64,000 nucleotides of DNA, taken from Curtobacterium sp. ISL-83 (GTDB lineage Bacteria > Actinomycetota > Actinomycetes > Actinomycetales > Microbacteriaceae). The stretch spans positions 186,001 through 250,000 of the forward strand of contig NZ_JAGGPH010000002.1 in NCBI RefSeq assembly GCF_018613895.1. Direction: 5' to 3'. Made by a program: the position numbers and the translations under genes. Positions 34,829 through 42,530 of the stretch are shown one piece after another. Every line of letters begins with the position of its first letter. Position 1 is the stretch's first letter. A model generated the notes under the pieces. It was not told where the DNA came from, ran no database searches, and saw only the letters and a list, made by a program, of their open reading frames with translations.

Positions 34829-35782
34829 TCAGCGCAGGACGTCCGCGCGGTGCACGAGCGCCGCAGCGCCGATCAGCGGGCCGTCCTGCGACAGCGCCGT
34901 CGGCACGATCCGCACCTTCGTCACGAACGGGAACTCGACCCGCTCCGCGACCGCCTGCCGCGCGTACTCGAACAGGTCCGGCGTCACGTGCGAGAACCCG
35001 CCGCCGATGGCCACGACCTCCAGGTCGACCAGGCTCGTCGCCGCGGCGATCGCCTGCCCGAGGGCGCGACCGCTCCGCTTGACGGCTGCGACGGCGATCT
35101 CGTCACCGGCGGCGTACGCGGCGGACAGTTCCTCGCCGGTGGAGCCCGCGAACCCCTGCCGTCTCGCCCAGGCGACGGTCTTCGGACCGCTGGCCACCGC
35201 CTCCAGGCAGCCCGTGCCGCCGCAGGCGCACGCGTCGTCGAACCCGCCGCACTCGACGTGTCCGATGTGACCGGCGTTGCCGGTCGGGCCGCTGACGGTG
35301 CGGCCGTGCAGGATGAGTCCGCCGCCGACGCCGGTGGACACGATCATGCCCATCACGTGGTCCGATCCCTGCGCGGCGCCCACCCAGTGCTCGGCGAGCG
35401 TGATCGCGAGCCCGTCCATCCGCAGGGTGACGGGTACGCCGTCGGGCACGTGCGCGGCCACGCGGTCGCGCAGGGGGTACCCGCGCCACACCGGCATGTT
35501 GAGGGGGGACACCAACCCGTGCTCCTCGTCGACCGGCCCCGCGGAACCGATGCCCACGCCGACGAGGGTCGCGTCCGCCGGCAGCGCCGCCAGGGCACTC
35601 GTGACGACCTCGTCGACGGCGGCCTGCAACTCGTCGGAGGTCCGCTGGGGACCCGTGGGGCTGCGGAACCGTGTCGCGGGCAGCACGACGCCCTGGTCGG
35701 TGACGAGGGCCGCCTCGACCTTGGTGCCGCCGAGGTCGACGGCGAGTGCCAGGGAGGTGGACTGGGGTGCGGTGCTGGACAT
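34829..35782 (-). CDS. ROK family sugar kinase (glucokinase-like)
   Basis: 317 residues. ATP-binding DLGGTKVEAAL at ~16-26; GIGSAGPVDEE; the ROK signature with zinc ligands GHIGHVECGGFDDACACGGTGCLEAVASG (split here: His plus CACGGTGC) near 170-195; second phosphate motif AIGGGFSHV. No N-terminal helix-turn-helix, so it is a kinase rather than a ROK repressor. Glucose is the usual substrate of this branch; other hexoses cannot be excluded. Followed upstream by deoC on the same strand (157-base gap). Confidence 0.88.
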   Translation of the reverse strand: MSSTAPQSTSLALAVDLGGTKVEAALVTDQGVVLPATRFRSPTGPQRTSDELQAAVDEVVTSALAALPADATLVGVGIGSAGPVDEEHGLVSPLNMPVWRGYPLRDRVAAHVPDGVPVTLRMDGLAITLAEHWVGAAQGSDHVMGMIVSTGVGGGLILHGRTVSGPTGNAGHIGHVECGGFDDACACGGTGCLEAVASGPKTVAWARRQGFAGSTGEELSAAYAAGDEIAVAAVKRSGRALGQAIAAATSLVDLEVVAIGGGFSHVTPDLFEYARQAVAERVEFPFVTKVRIVPTALSQDGPLIGAAALVHRADVLR

Positions 35783-35939
35783 GCGCGCTCCGATGGGCGG
35801 TCTGGAGGCCCGGTGCGGCTCCCGACGCTGCGTCGCGTCCGGTGGGCCGCGGGCCCGTCAGGAGGTGGTGGTCAGGTGGTACTGGGGGACACGGACCGCG
35901 GGAGCCCGGGTCCGGACGAGCCGGTTCCGAGGAGCCGGC

Positions 35940-36671
35940 TCAGTAGGAGCTGGAGTCGTCTCCGAGCGCGGACGCGGTGCCCGTCTCGGTGCGGTGGGCG
36001 ACCTCGTCGAGGATCCGTGCGGAGGCGCTCGTGCCGATGCGGTTTGCCCCGGCCTCGACCATCGCGAGCAGCGTGTCGAGCCCGCGGACGCCACCGGAGG
36101 CCTTGACCCCGGTGTCCGGGCCGACGGTCTGGCGCATCAGCCGGATGTGGTCGACCGTGGCGCCGCCGCCGGCGAACCCGGTGGACGTCTTCACGAACGC
36201 GGCACCGGCCGACCGGGCGATGCGGGAGGCGGCGACGATCTCGTCGTCGGTCAGGAACGCGGTCTCGAGGATGACCTTCACGACCGTGTCACCGGCGGCG
36301 TCGACCACGGCACGCACGTCCCGCTCGACGCGCGTCCAGTCGCCCGACTTCGCGGCGCCGATGTTCTGCACCATGTCCAGTTCGAACGCGCCGTCGGCCA
36401 ACGCCTGGATCGCCTCGGCGACCTTCGCCCCGGTGGAGGTGGTGCCGTGCGGGAACCCGATCACGGTCCCGACGCCGACGCCCGTGCCGCGGAGGCGTTC
36501 GACCGCGTGCGCGACGTCGCTCGGGCGGACGCAGACGCTGAAGACCCGGTGGGCGGCGGCCTCGTCGAGCTGGGCATCGACTTCCGCGCGGGTGAGTTCG
36601 GGCTTCAGGATCGCGTGGTCGATGAGACCACGGACGGCATCGGCGGTGACGGGGAACGCTGCGTTGTCCAC
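35940..36671 (-). CDS. deoC: Deoxyribose-phosphate aldolase
   Basis: 243 residues, class I aldolase with TIM barrel. IDHAILKPE at the N-terminus, VIGFPHGTTSTGAK in the middle, and the Schiff-base Lys in AFVKTSTGFAGGGAT (~170); KASGGVRGLDT carries the second Lys. It splits deoxyribose 5-phosphate into acetaldehyde and glyceraldehyde 3-phosphate. Divergent from the SDR/DUF2867 gene by 42 bases. No other deo gene is next to it. Confidence 0.94.
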   Translation of the reverse strand: MDNAAFPVTADAVRGLIDHAILKPELTRAEVDAQLDEAAAHRVFSVCVRPSDVAHAVERLRGTGVGVGTVIGFPHGTTSTGAKVAEAIQALADGAFELDMVQNIGAAKSGDWTRVERDVRAVVDAAGDTVVKVILETAFLTDDEIVAASRIARSAGAAFVKTSTGFAGGGATVDHIRLMRQTVGPDTGVKASGGVRGLDTLLAMVEAGANRIGTSASARILDEVAHRTETGTASALGDDSSSY

Positions 36672-36700
36672 GCGGCAAGCCTACCCGGAGGCTGGCCGCG

Positions 36701-36706
36701 TACCGT
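36701..36706 (+). promoter_or_regulatory. -10 box TACCGT of a leaderless gene
   Basis: TACCGT, seven bases (gcccggc), ATG 36714; no Shine-Dalgarno. Confidence 0.6.
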
Positions 36707-36713
36707 GCCCGGC

Positions 36714-38246
36714 ATGCACGTGCTCGTCACCGGCGCCACCGGCTACATCGGCGGCCGACTCGTCCCCCGTCTCCTCGAAGCCGGGCACATCGTCCGGGTG
36801 TTCGTCCGCACGCCACGGAAGCTGCAGGACGTGCCGTGGCACGACCGGGTGGAGGTCGCCGAGGGTGACCTGCAGGACACCGCTGCCGTCCGTGCTGCGG
36901 TCCAGGGCATCGATGCGGTGTACTACCTCGCGCACGCGATGGGGGCCGAGGGGGACTTCGAGCGCGCCGAACGCCAGGCCGTCGAGACGATGGCGCACGA
37001 GGCGAAAGCGGCCGGGGTCCGTCGGTTCGTGTACCTGGGCGGGCTGCACCCCGACGGCGAGCTCTCGAAGCACCTGCGGAGCCGGAAGGAGGTCGGCGAC
37101 GTCCTGCTCCGCTCGGGTGTGCCGACGATCGCCTACCAGGCAGGGGTCGTGATCGGGTCCGGCAGCACCTCGTTCGAGATGATCCGGCACGTGACCGACG
37201 TCCTGCCGTGGATGCCGGCGCCCCGGTGGGTCCGGAACCGGGTCCAGCCGATCGCCGTGCGCGACGTCCTGTACTACCTCGTGCAGGCGCTCGAGATCCC
37301 GGCCGAGGTCAACCGCACGTTCGACCTCGGCGGACCGGACGTGCTCCGGTACGGGCAGATGCTCAACGGGTACGCGGTCGAGGCGAAGCTCCCGCAGCGA
37401 CCGATCTCGGTCCTCCCGGTCCTCACCCCGCGGCTGGCGGCGCACTGGTTCAACGTGGTCACCCCGATCCCGCGCAAGCTCGCGACGCCGATCATCGAGT
37501 CCCTGCAGTTCGAGTGCGTGCAGCGCGAGCACGACATCGACGACGTCGTGCCGCGCGCGGCCGGGGGACTGACCTCGTACCGCCGGGCCGTGCGGCTCGC
37601 CCTGACGAAGATGCGGACCGGCCAGGTCGAGACGAGCTGGCGGAACGCGACGCTGTCCGACACGCCCGCGGACCCGTTGCCGAGCGATCCCGACTGGGCG
37701 GGGCACACGGTCTACGTCGACGACCGGAAGCGGCACTCGTCCGCATCCGCCGAGGACGTCTGGCGCATCGTCGAGTCGATCGGCGGGGACAACGGGTGGT
37801 ACTCGTTCCCCCTGGCCTGGGTCGCGCGCGGCTGGATGGACAAGATCGCCGGTGGCGTCGGGCTGAGCCGCGGCCGCCGTGACCAGAAGCGCCTGGAGCA
37901 GGGCGATGCGCTGGACTGGTGGCGGGTCGAACGGCTCGACCGCGGGCGCTACCTGCGGCTGCGAGCCGAGTTCAAGTCGCCGGGCCGAGCGTGGCTCGAG
38001 ATGACCGTCACCCCGAGCGAGGACGGCGGGAGCGACTACCGGCAGCGCGCGATCTACTTCCCCCAGGGGCTGTCCGGACGGCTGTACTGGTACTCGATCC
38101 TGCCCTTCCACGGCGTGATCTTCCCCGGCATGGTCGAGCGCATCACGGCGGCGGCGGAACGCGAATCCGACCGCTCCCTGTCGACGGGACACAACTGGAC
38201 CAAGCAGAATGGGTCGCACCAGTCGGCGCACGAGGAGGCAGCATGA
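36714..38246 (+). CDS. NAD(P)-binding SDR fused to DUF2867
   Basis: 510 residues. Residues 1-300 are an atypical extended SDR: VTGATGYIGGRLVPRLLEAGH, VYYLAHAMG, GVRRFVYLGGLHP. Residues ~340-510 form a DUF2867 domain (SAEDVWRIVESIGGDNGWYSFPLAWVARGW ... RLYWYSILPFHGVIFPGM), a START-like hydrophobic-ligand fold. This fusion is seen in many bacteria without assigned substrate. Overlaps the GDSL gene by ATGA. Confidence 0.85.
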   Translation: MHVLVTGATGYIGGRLVPRLLEAGHIVRVFVRTPRKLQDVPWHDRVEVAEGDLQDTAAVRAAVQGIDAVYYLAHAMGAEGDFERAERQAVETMAHEAKAAGVRRFVYLGGLHPDGELSKHLRSRKEVGDVLLRSGVPTIAYQAGVVIGSGSTSFEMIRHVTDVLPWMPAPRWVRNRVQPIAVRDVLYYLVQALEIPAEVNRTFDLGGPDVLRYGQMLNGYAVEAKLPQRPISVLPVLTPRLAAHWFNVVTPIPRKLATPIIESLQFECVQREHDIDDVVPRAAGGLTSYRRAVRLALTKMRTGQVETSWRNATLSDTPADPLPSDPDWAGHTVYVDDRKRHSSASAEDVWRIVESIGGDNGWYSFPLAWVARGWMDKIAGGVGLSRGRRDQKRLEQGDALDWWRVERLDRGRYLRLRAEFKSPGRAWLEMTVTPSEDGGSDYRQRAIYFPQGLSGRLYWYSILPFHGVIFPGMVERITAAAERESDRSLSTGHNWTKQNGSHQSAHEEAA

Positions 38247-38827
38247 CCACGGACCGCACGACCGTCCTGTTCCTGGGCGACAGCATCACGGCCGGAGGGT
38301 CCTGGGACGCGTGGCTCCCCGACGAGCGCACCGTCAACCAGGGCGTCAACGGCGACACGAGCGACGGGGTCCTCCAGCGACTCGAGGCCGTCGTCGCGGA
38401 ACAGCCCGAGGTGATCGTGCTGCTCATCGGCACGAACGACTTCGGCAGCCACCGCGCGAGCGTCGAGCACGTCGTCCGCAACGTGGAGACCATCCTCGTG
38501 ACGCTCCGACGCGAACTGCCGGGCGCGCGCCTGCTGCTCGTCTCGATCCTGCCGCGCCAGGCGGAGTTCAGCACGAAGATCGAGGAGGCGAACCGGCACC
38601 TGCGCCAGTTCGTGGCGACTTGCCACGCGCAGTACCTCGACGCGTGGCCCGCCCTCGCCGACGGCGACCACCTCGACGAGCGCTTCACCGACGACGGACT
38701 GCACCTCACCGAGGACGGCTACCGCGCGTACCTCGACGAGCTCGTCCCGGCACTGGAGCGCGTGCGCGACCTGCCGCCGATGTCGCGCCCCTTCCAGGCG
38801 ATCGACCTGGACGAGGCCTCGTACTGA
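38243..38827 (+). CDS. SGNH/GDSL hydrolase, cytoplasmic
   Basis: 194 residues, no signal peptide. Block I FLGDSITAGG (Ser ~13), block II NQGVNGDTSDG, block III LIGTNDFG, and the late D-x-x-H in FTDDGLHLTEDGY give a full catalytic set. GAGGAG stands 6 bases before ATG 38243. Coupled to the SDR/DUF2867 gene by 4-base overlap, so both may work on the same ester or lipid. Confidence 0.88.
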   Translation: MTTDRTTVLFLGDSITAGGSWDAWLPDERTVNQGVNGDTSDGVLQRLEAVVAEQPEVIVLLIGTNDFGSHRASVEHVVRNVETILVTLRRELPGARLLLVSILPRQAEFSTKIEEANRHLRQFVATCHAQYLDAWPALADGDHLDERFTDDGLHLTEDGYRAYLDELVPALERVRDLPPMSRPFQAIDLDEASY

Positions 38828-38854
38828 TGGCCCGCCGATGACGGCCGCGCGCTG

Positions 38855-39388
38855 ATGGCCGCGCGCAAGGGGCGGCCCCCGCTGGGGTCGTCCCAGAACG
38901 GCGTGCCCTCGGGCGACCGAGGCCGTGCTGACGGCGGTCCGGCACGACCCGACGCGCGGAGGTCCGCGTCGGAGGCGTTCCGAGCTGGCTCCGCGGCCGC
39001 ACGGTCCGGATCCGGACGGACCGGGGCGCGTGGTGGCAAGGGCCGTGTCGGGACGGCCGAGACGCCGCCCTACACGCGACCCGCACTGGCGCCGTCGCTC
39101 CTGGCCGCGATCGTCCTGCTCGCCTGCGCCGTGTTCATCGCCTCACCGGCGTTCGTCTTCGCTCGCTGGGGCGTCACGGTCCTGGCGCTCATCGTGCTCG
39201 TCTTCGCCGTCCGTGGGCGCACCTGGTGGGCCGCGGTGGTGATGGCCGCCGTGGCGGTGTGCTGGAACCCCCTGGTGACGGTGCCGATCCCCGGGCAGGT
39301 CTGGGCCGGGTTGCAGATCGTCGCCGCCGCCGCGTTCGTGGGGATCGGGATCGCCGTCACGGTGCCGAGGCCGACCGAGACCCGCTGA
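38855..39388 (+). CDS. Four-TM small membrane protein with basic N-terminal tail, hypothetical
   Basis: 177 residues. Residues 1-75 are Arg/Gly/Ala/Ser-rich and probably disordered; four membrane segments follow (about 78-97, 103-119, 124-140, 148-170). The core looks like the small DUF6804-type membrane proteins of actinobacteria, but that is a guess from hydropathy. Start choice is loose: ATGs at 38827 and 38855 region are close together. Confidence 0.65.
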   Translation: MAARKGRPPLGSSQNGVPSGDRGRADGGPARPDARRSASEAFRAGSAAARSGSGRTGARGGKGRVGTAETPPYTRPALAPSLLAAIVLLACAVFIASPAFVFARWGVTVLALIVLVFAVRGRTWWAAVVMAAVAVCWNPLVTVPIPGQVWAGLQIVAAAAFVGIGIAVTVPRPTETR

Positions 39389-39523
39389 CCGGACCAGCCG
39401 GACGCCCGTCGAGTGCCGCCTGCCGGTCGCTGGTCGGGCCTCCATCCCGACACGGTTGCGTGCCGCATCCGGAGGTGGATCCTGCCCGGGATCCCGTGGA
39501 TGTCCGGGCGTCTGCCCGGACGG

Positions 39524-39529
39524 TAGGAT
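39524..39529 (+). promoter_or_regulatory. -10 box TAGGAT before the Stealth gene
   Basis: TAGGAT about 46 bases before ATG 39576. A GTG 6 bases after it would read another frame, so this gene has a short leader with GAAGGG near 39566. Confidence 0.5.
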
Positions 39530-39575
39530 CGCAGCGTGTCGGGTGTGCGCCCGGCCCCCGATCCGAAGGGCGTGG

Positions 39576-41129
39576 ATGAGCGACGAGACCGAGCCGGTGA
39601 CCGAGAGTCCACTGCTGACCCCTCGACCGTCGTCCGGCGGTCTCGACCGGCCCGACGTGGTGCTGCGGAAGGGCCGTCTGACGCTCGTCAACGGCCATCT
39701 GACGCCGCAGCAGTCGATGATCGAGGACCTGCTGTTCCTCGACGACGCGCTCACCGCCGGCGACGTCGACCACCTGCTCATCCGAGGCAACGACCACCGT
39801 CCCGTCATCGCGGTCGACGAGCGCGACCGCCAGCGTGCCGAGAGCGCCGTGATGGCCGCGGCCGTGAACGAGCCCTTCTACGCGAAGCCTCCACGGAAGC
39901 CCGCGGTGCTCGTCGTCGACGACGGCCTCGGGTCGGCGGACGAACCCGTGCTCCGGGTGTTCCGACCCCGTGTCGAACCGCTCGGCCGCCTCCGGTACGG
40001 CGCCGACACCAGCGTGCAGCTCGAGTTCTGGCGCGTGACCGACACCGAGGTCCTCGCACCCGTCGAGAACGCACTCATGCGGCGGAGCCTGCCGATCGAC
40101 GAGTTCGAGCTCGTCGACATCGACCGGTACGGCCGGACCTGGCGCACGGTCGAGCACATGTTCGACGACCACGTCTCCGACATCCGATTCCCCATCGACA
40201 TCGTGTTCTCGTGGGTCGACGGCAACGCCATCGAGTACCAGCGCGCCCGACAGGCCGCGCAGTCGAACGCGGTGCTGGGGGAGGGCGACGACGCTCCCGC
40301 GCGGTTCCGCCAGATCGACGAGCTGAAGTACGCGCTGCGCTCCGTGCACACCTTCGCGCCGTGGATCCGGCAGATCTACATCGCCACCGACTCGCCGGCG
40401 CCGCACTGGCTCGCGGACCACCCGAAGGTCCGCATCGTCCGGAGCGAGGAGTTCTTCGCCGACCCCTCGGTCCTGCCGACGCACAACTCGCAGGCCGTCG
40501 AGTCGCAGCTCCACCACATCCCGGGCATCAGCGAGCACTTCATCTACTCGAACGACGACATGTTCTTCGGTCGGACCGTCGACCCGTCGGTGTTCTTCAG
40601 CCCCGGGTCCGTGACGAAGTTCATCCTGGCGACGACCCGGATCGGCCTCGGCTCGAACAACCCGGCGCGGAGCGGGTTCGAGAACTCCGCCCGCGTCAAC
40701 CGTCGCCTGCTGCAGCAGCGGTTCGGTGCCGTGACCACGCGCCACCTCGAGCACGCCCCGACGCCGTTGCGCGCGTCGATCATGACCGAGATGGAGCACG
40801 AGTTCGCGGACGAGTTCCACGCGACGGCCGCATCACGGTTCCGCGCCGCCGACAACATCTCGGTGACGAACTCGCTGTACCACTACTACGCACTGCTCAC
40901 CGGGCGCGCGATCATGCAGGAGAACTCCTCGGTCCGGTACATCGACACGACGATGCAGTCCGGGCTGCGGTCCCTCGACGACCTCTTGAAGAAGCGGAAC
41001 GTCGACTTCTTCTGCCTGAACGACGGCAGCTTCCCGGAGGTCAGTGACGAGGAGCGCACCCGCCGGGTCACCGACTTCCTGGAGCGCTACTTCCCGTTCC
41101 CCGCGCCGTGGGAGCGCACTCGCGCCTAG
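39576..41129 (+). CDS. Stealth-family sugar-phosphate transferase (capsule/wall phosphoglycan)
   Basis: 517 residues with the four Stealth regions: CR1 DIVFSWVDGNAIEY (~207-220), CR2 RFRQIDELKYALRSVHTFAPWI and HNSQAVESQLHHIPGISEHFIYSNDDMFFGR (~245-340), CR3 around ARVNRRLLQQRFG...EHAPTPLRASIM, CR4 near the C-terminus (RNVDFFCLNDGSF). The family moves sugar 1-phosphate from a nucleotide sugar onto a glycan and includes human GlcNAc-1-phosphotransferase and capsular transferases. The last ~190 residues before CR1 are a variable N-domain. The stop codon lies inside a hairpin that is duplicated downstream. Confidence 0.9.
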   Translation: MSDETEPVTESPLLTPRPSSGGLDRPDVVLRKGRLTLVNGHLTPQQSMIEDLLFLDDALTAGDVDHLLIRGNDHRPVIAVDERDRQRAESAVMAAAVNEPFYAKPPRKPAVLVVDDGLGSADEPVLRVFRPRVEPLGRLRYGADTSVQLEFWRVTDTEVLAPVENALMRRSLPIDEFELVDIDRYGRTWRTVEHMFDDHVSDIRFPIDIVFSWVDGNAIEYQRARQAAQSNAVLGEGDDAPARFRQIDELKYALRSVHTFAPWIRQIYIATDSPAPHWLADHPKVRIVRSEEFFADPSVLPTHNSQAVESQLHHIPGISEHFIYSNDDMFFGRTVDPSVFFSPGSVTKFILATTRIGLGSNNPARSGFENSARVNRRLLQQRFGAVTTRHLEHAPTPLRASIMTEMEHEFADEFHATAASRFRAADNISVTNSLYHYYALLTGRAIMQENSSVRYIDTTMQSGLRSLDDLLKKRNVDFFCLNDGSFPEVSDEERTRRVTDFLERYFPFPAPWERTRA

Positions 41130-41216
41130 GACGCGCCAGCGTCCTGCGAGTGCGCTCCGGGCGAGCCTGGAGCGCACTCGCGCCTAGGACGCGCCAGCGT
41201 CCTGCGAGTGCGCTCC
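41111..41216. repeat. 58-bp tandem duplication of a hairpin containing the Stealth stop codon
   Basis: Copy 1 hairpin 41111-41158, copy 2 41169-41216; unit 58 bases. Each hairpin has outer arms GGAGCGCACTCGC / GCGAGTGCGCTCC and inner arms AGGACGC / GCGTCCT, with a 4-base bulge gcct. In copy 1 the left arm encodes the last residues E-R-T-R-A and the TAG. Probably a bidirectional terminator for the convergent metallophosphoesterase gene. Confidence 0.9.
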
Positions 41217-41386
41217 GGGCGAGCCTGCGAGCCCGGCGCCGGGACCCGGCCACCGCGCTCCGGGCGAGCCTGCGAGCCCGGCGCCGGGACCCGGCCACCA
41301 CGCTCCGGGCGAGCCTGCGAGCCCCTCGCCGGGACCCGGCCACCACGCTCCGGGCGAGCCTGCGAGCCCGGCGCCGAAACCGGGCC
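41211..41386. repeat. 45-bp tandem repeat, about 4 copies
   Basis: Copies start at 41211, 41256, 41301 and 41346 (last one shortened and diverged to gccgaaaccggg). Each holds cgctccgggcgagcctgcga and an internal hairpin GCCGGGACCCGGC. It ends ten bases before the metallophosphoesterase stop codon. Confidence 0.9.
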
Positions 41387-41395
41387 GTCCCCGCC

Positions 41396-42355
41396 TCACC
41401 GGTGGACGGGGGAGACCGGCACCGAGTCGAGCGTGAAGACCGGGATGCTCGACGTCACCGGCGCGGGCTCGACGGCCGGAGCGATCCGGACGCCAGCCGC
41501 GGCGAGTCGCGCGTCGGTGTCCGCTGCCGACACGGGCTCGCCGACCGTCGCGTAGTGCCCGATCGGGACGACCGAGTGGACCACGTTGTGCCCGTAGACG
41601 TGCACGAGGTTGAACGACTGTGCTCCGTCGCGCCCACGTGTCCCGCCCTGGAACTCGGTGAGGTCCTGCGTGTAGCACGTGGCGCTCGCCACCGAGACGG
41701 GAACGCCCGCGAACACGGCGCTGGTCGAGTAGTGCAGGTGGCCGGCGATGATCGTGAGGACGTCGCTTCCCTCGATGACCTCGGCCAGCGCCTGCTGGTC
41801 GCGGAGCTCGACGAGGACCGCGAGGTCCTGCACACTCGGCACCGGCGGGTGGTGCATCGCGAGGACGGTCCCGTGCGGAGCTGCCTCGGACAGGACCTCC
41901 GCGAGCCAGTCGAGCTGCTCGGGGGAGACCTCCCCGTGGTGCTTGCCGGGCACTGACGTGTCGAGCGTGATCACCCGGAGCCCGTTGACGTCGTAGACGA
42001 AGTCCACCGGGCGATCCGTCGGCTGGAGGCCGAAGAGCTCCTGCCGGAACGCCCCGCGCTCGTCGTGGTTGCCCATTGCCCAGATGACCTGCGCGCCGAT
42101 CCGCTCGGCGGCCGGTTCGACGATCCGGCGGATGCGCGCGTACGCCCCGGCCTCGCCCTTGTCGGCGACGTCACCGGTGACGACGATGGCCTCCGGGTGG
42201 GTGCCCGATGCTTCGATGTCGGCAATGATCTCGGAGAGCCGTGCGGCCGAGTCCACGTCGCCGTAGAGTGCGCCCTCCGACGCGATGAGGTGGGTGTCGC
42301 TGAGGTGGAGCAGGAAGTGGTTCGGCCTGGGGTGCTCGGCCGTCCGGACGTCCAT
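41396..42355 (-). CDS. Calcineurin-like metallophosphoesterase (3',5'-cyclic-AMP phosphodiesterase CpdA-like)
   Basis: 319 residues. The two-metal site is complete: HLSDTHL (~18-24), VVTGDVAD, AMGNHDER, MHHPP and AGHLHYS. The order and spacing match class III cyclic nucleotide phosphodiesterases (CpdA, Rv0805). Residues 270-319 are an extra tail. ATG 42355 is used; an in-frame upstream ATG at 42403 would add 16 residues without better signals. Regulated unknown; an imperfect palindrome gtggtgcaacacagtgccac lies just upstream. Confidence 0.88.
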   Translation of the reverse strand: MDVRTAEHPRPNHFLLHLSDTHLIASEGALYGDVDSAARLSEIIADIEASGTHPEAIVVTGDVADKGEAGAYARIRRIVEPAAERIGAQVIWAMGNHDERGAFRQELFGLQPTDRPVDFVYDVNGLRVITLDTSVPGKHHGEVSPEQLDWLAEVLSEAAPHGTVLAMHHPPVPSVQDLAVLVELRDQQALAEVIEGSDVLTIIAGHLHYSTSAVFAGVPVSVASATCYTQDLTEFQGGTRGRDGAQSFNLVHVYGHNVVHSVVPIGHYATVGEPVSAADTDARLAAAGVRIAPAVEPAPVTSSIPVFTLDSVPVSPVHR

Positions 42356-42475
42356 CGGGGTCTCATTCCGTTGACGGGTGCGTGGTGCAACACAGTGCCA
42401 CACCTACCCTGGCGATTCCAGCACGTCCGCGTGAATCGACGGTGAACCCGAGACGGCGTTTCGACACCGACAGAC

Positions 42476-42515
42476 GAGAACGCCCCCCGACCACGAGTGG
42501 TCGGGGGGCGTTCTC
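42476..42515. terminator. Strong hairpin terminator of the qcr operon
   Basis: Perfect arms GAGAACGCCCCCCGACCAC and GTGGTCGGGGGGCGTTCTC minus centre gag, 15 bases after the qcrB stop (on the minus strand). The minus-strand right arm ends GTTCTCGTCTGTCG with some U. Confidence 0.9.
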
Positions 42516-42530
42516 GCTGGTGCGGACGGC

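Noticed and set aside
39536..41047. 503-codon frame starting with GTG six bases after a TAGGAT box, overlapping the Stealth gene
   Set aside because: The product is Arg/Pro-rich with no family match, while the other frame has the four Stealth regions.
41211..41386. CRISPR array or IS end
   Set aside because: Contiguous 45-base units without spacers; no transposase or target duplication.
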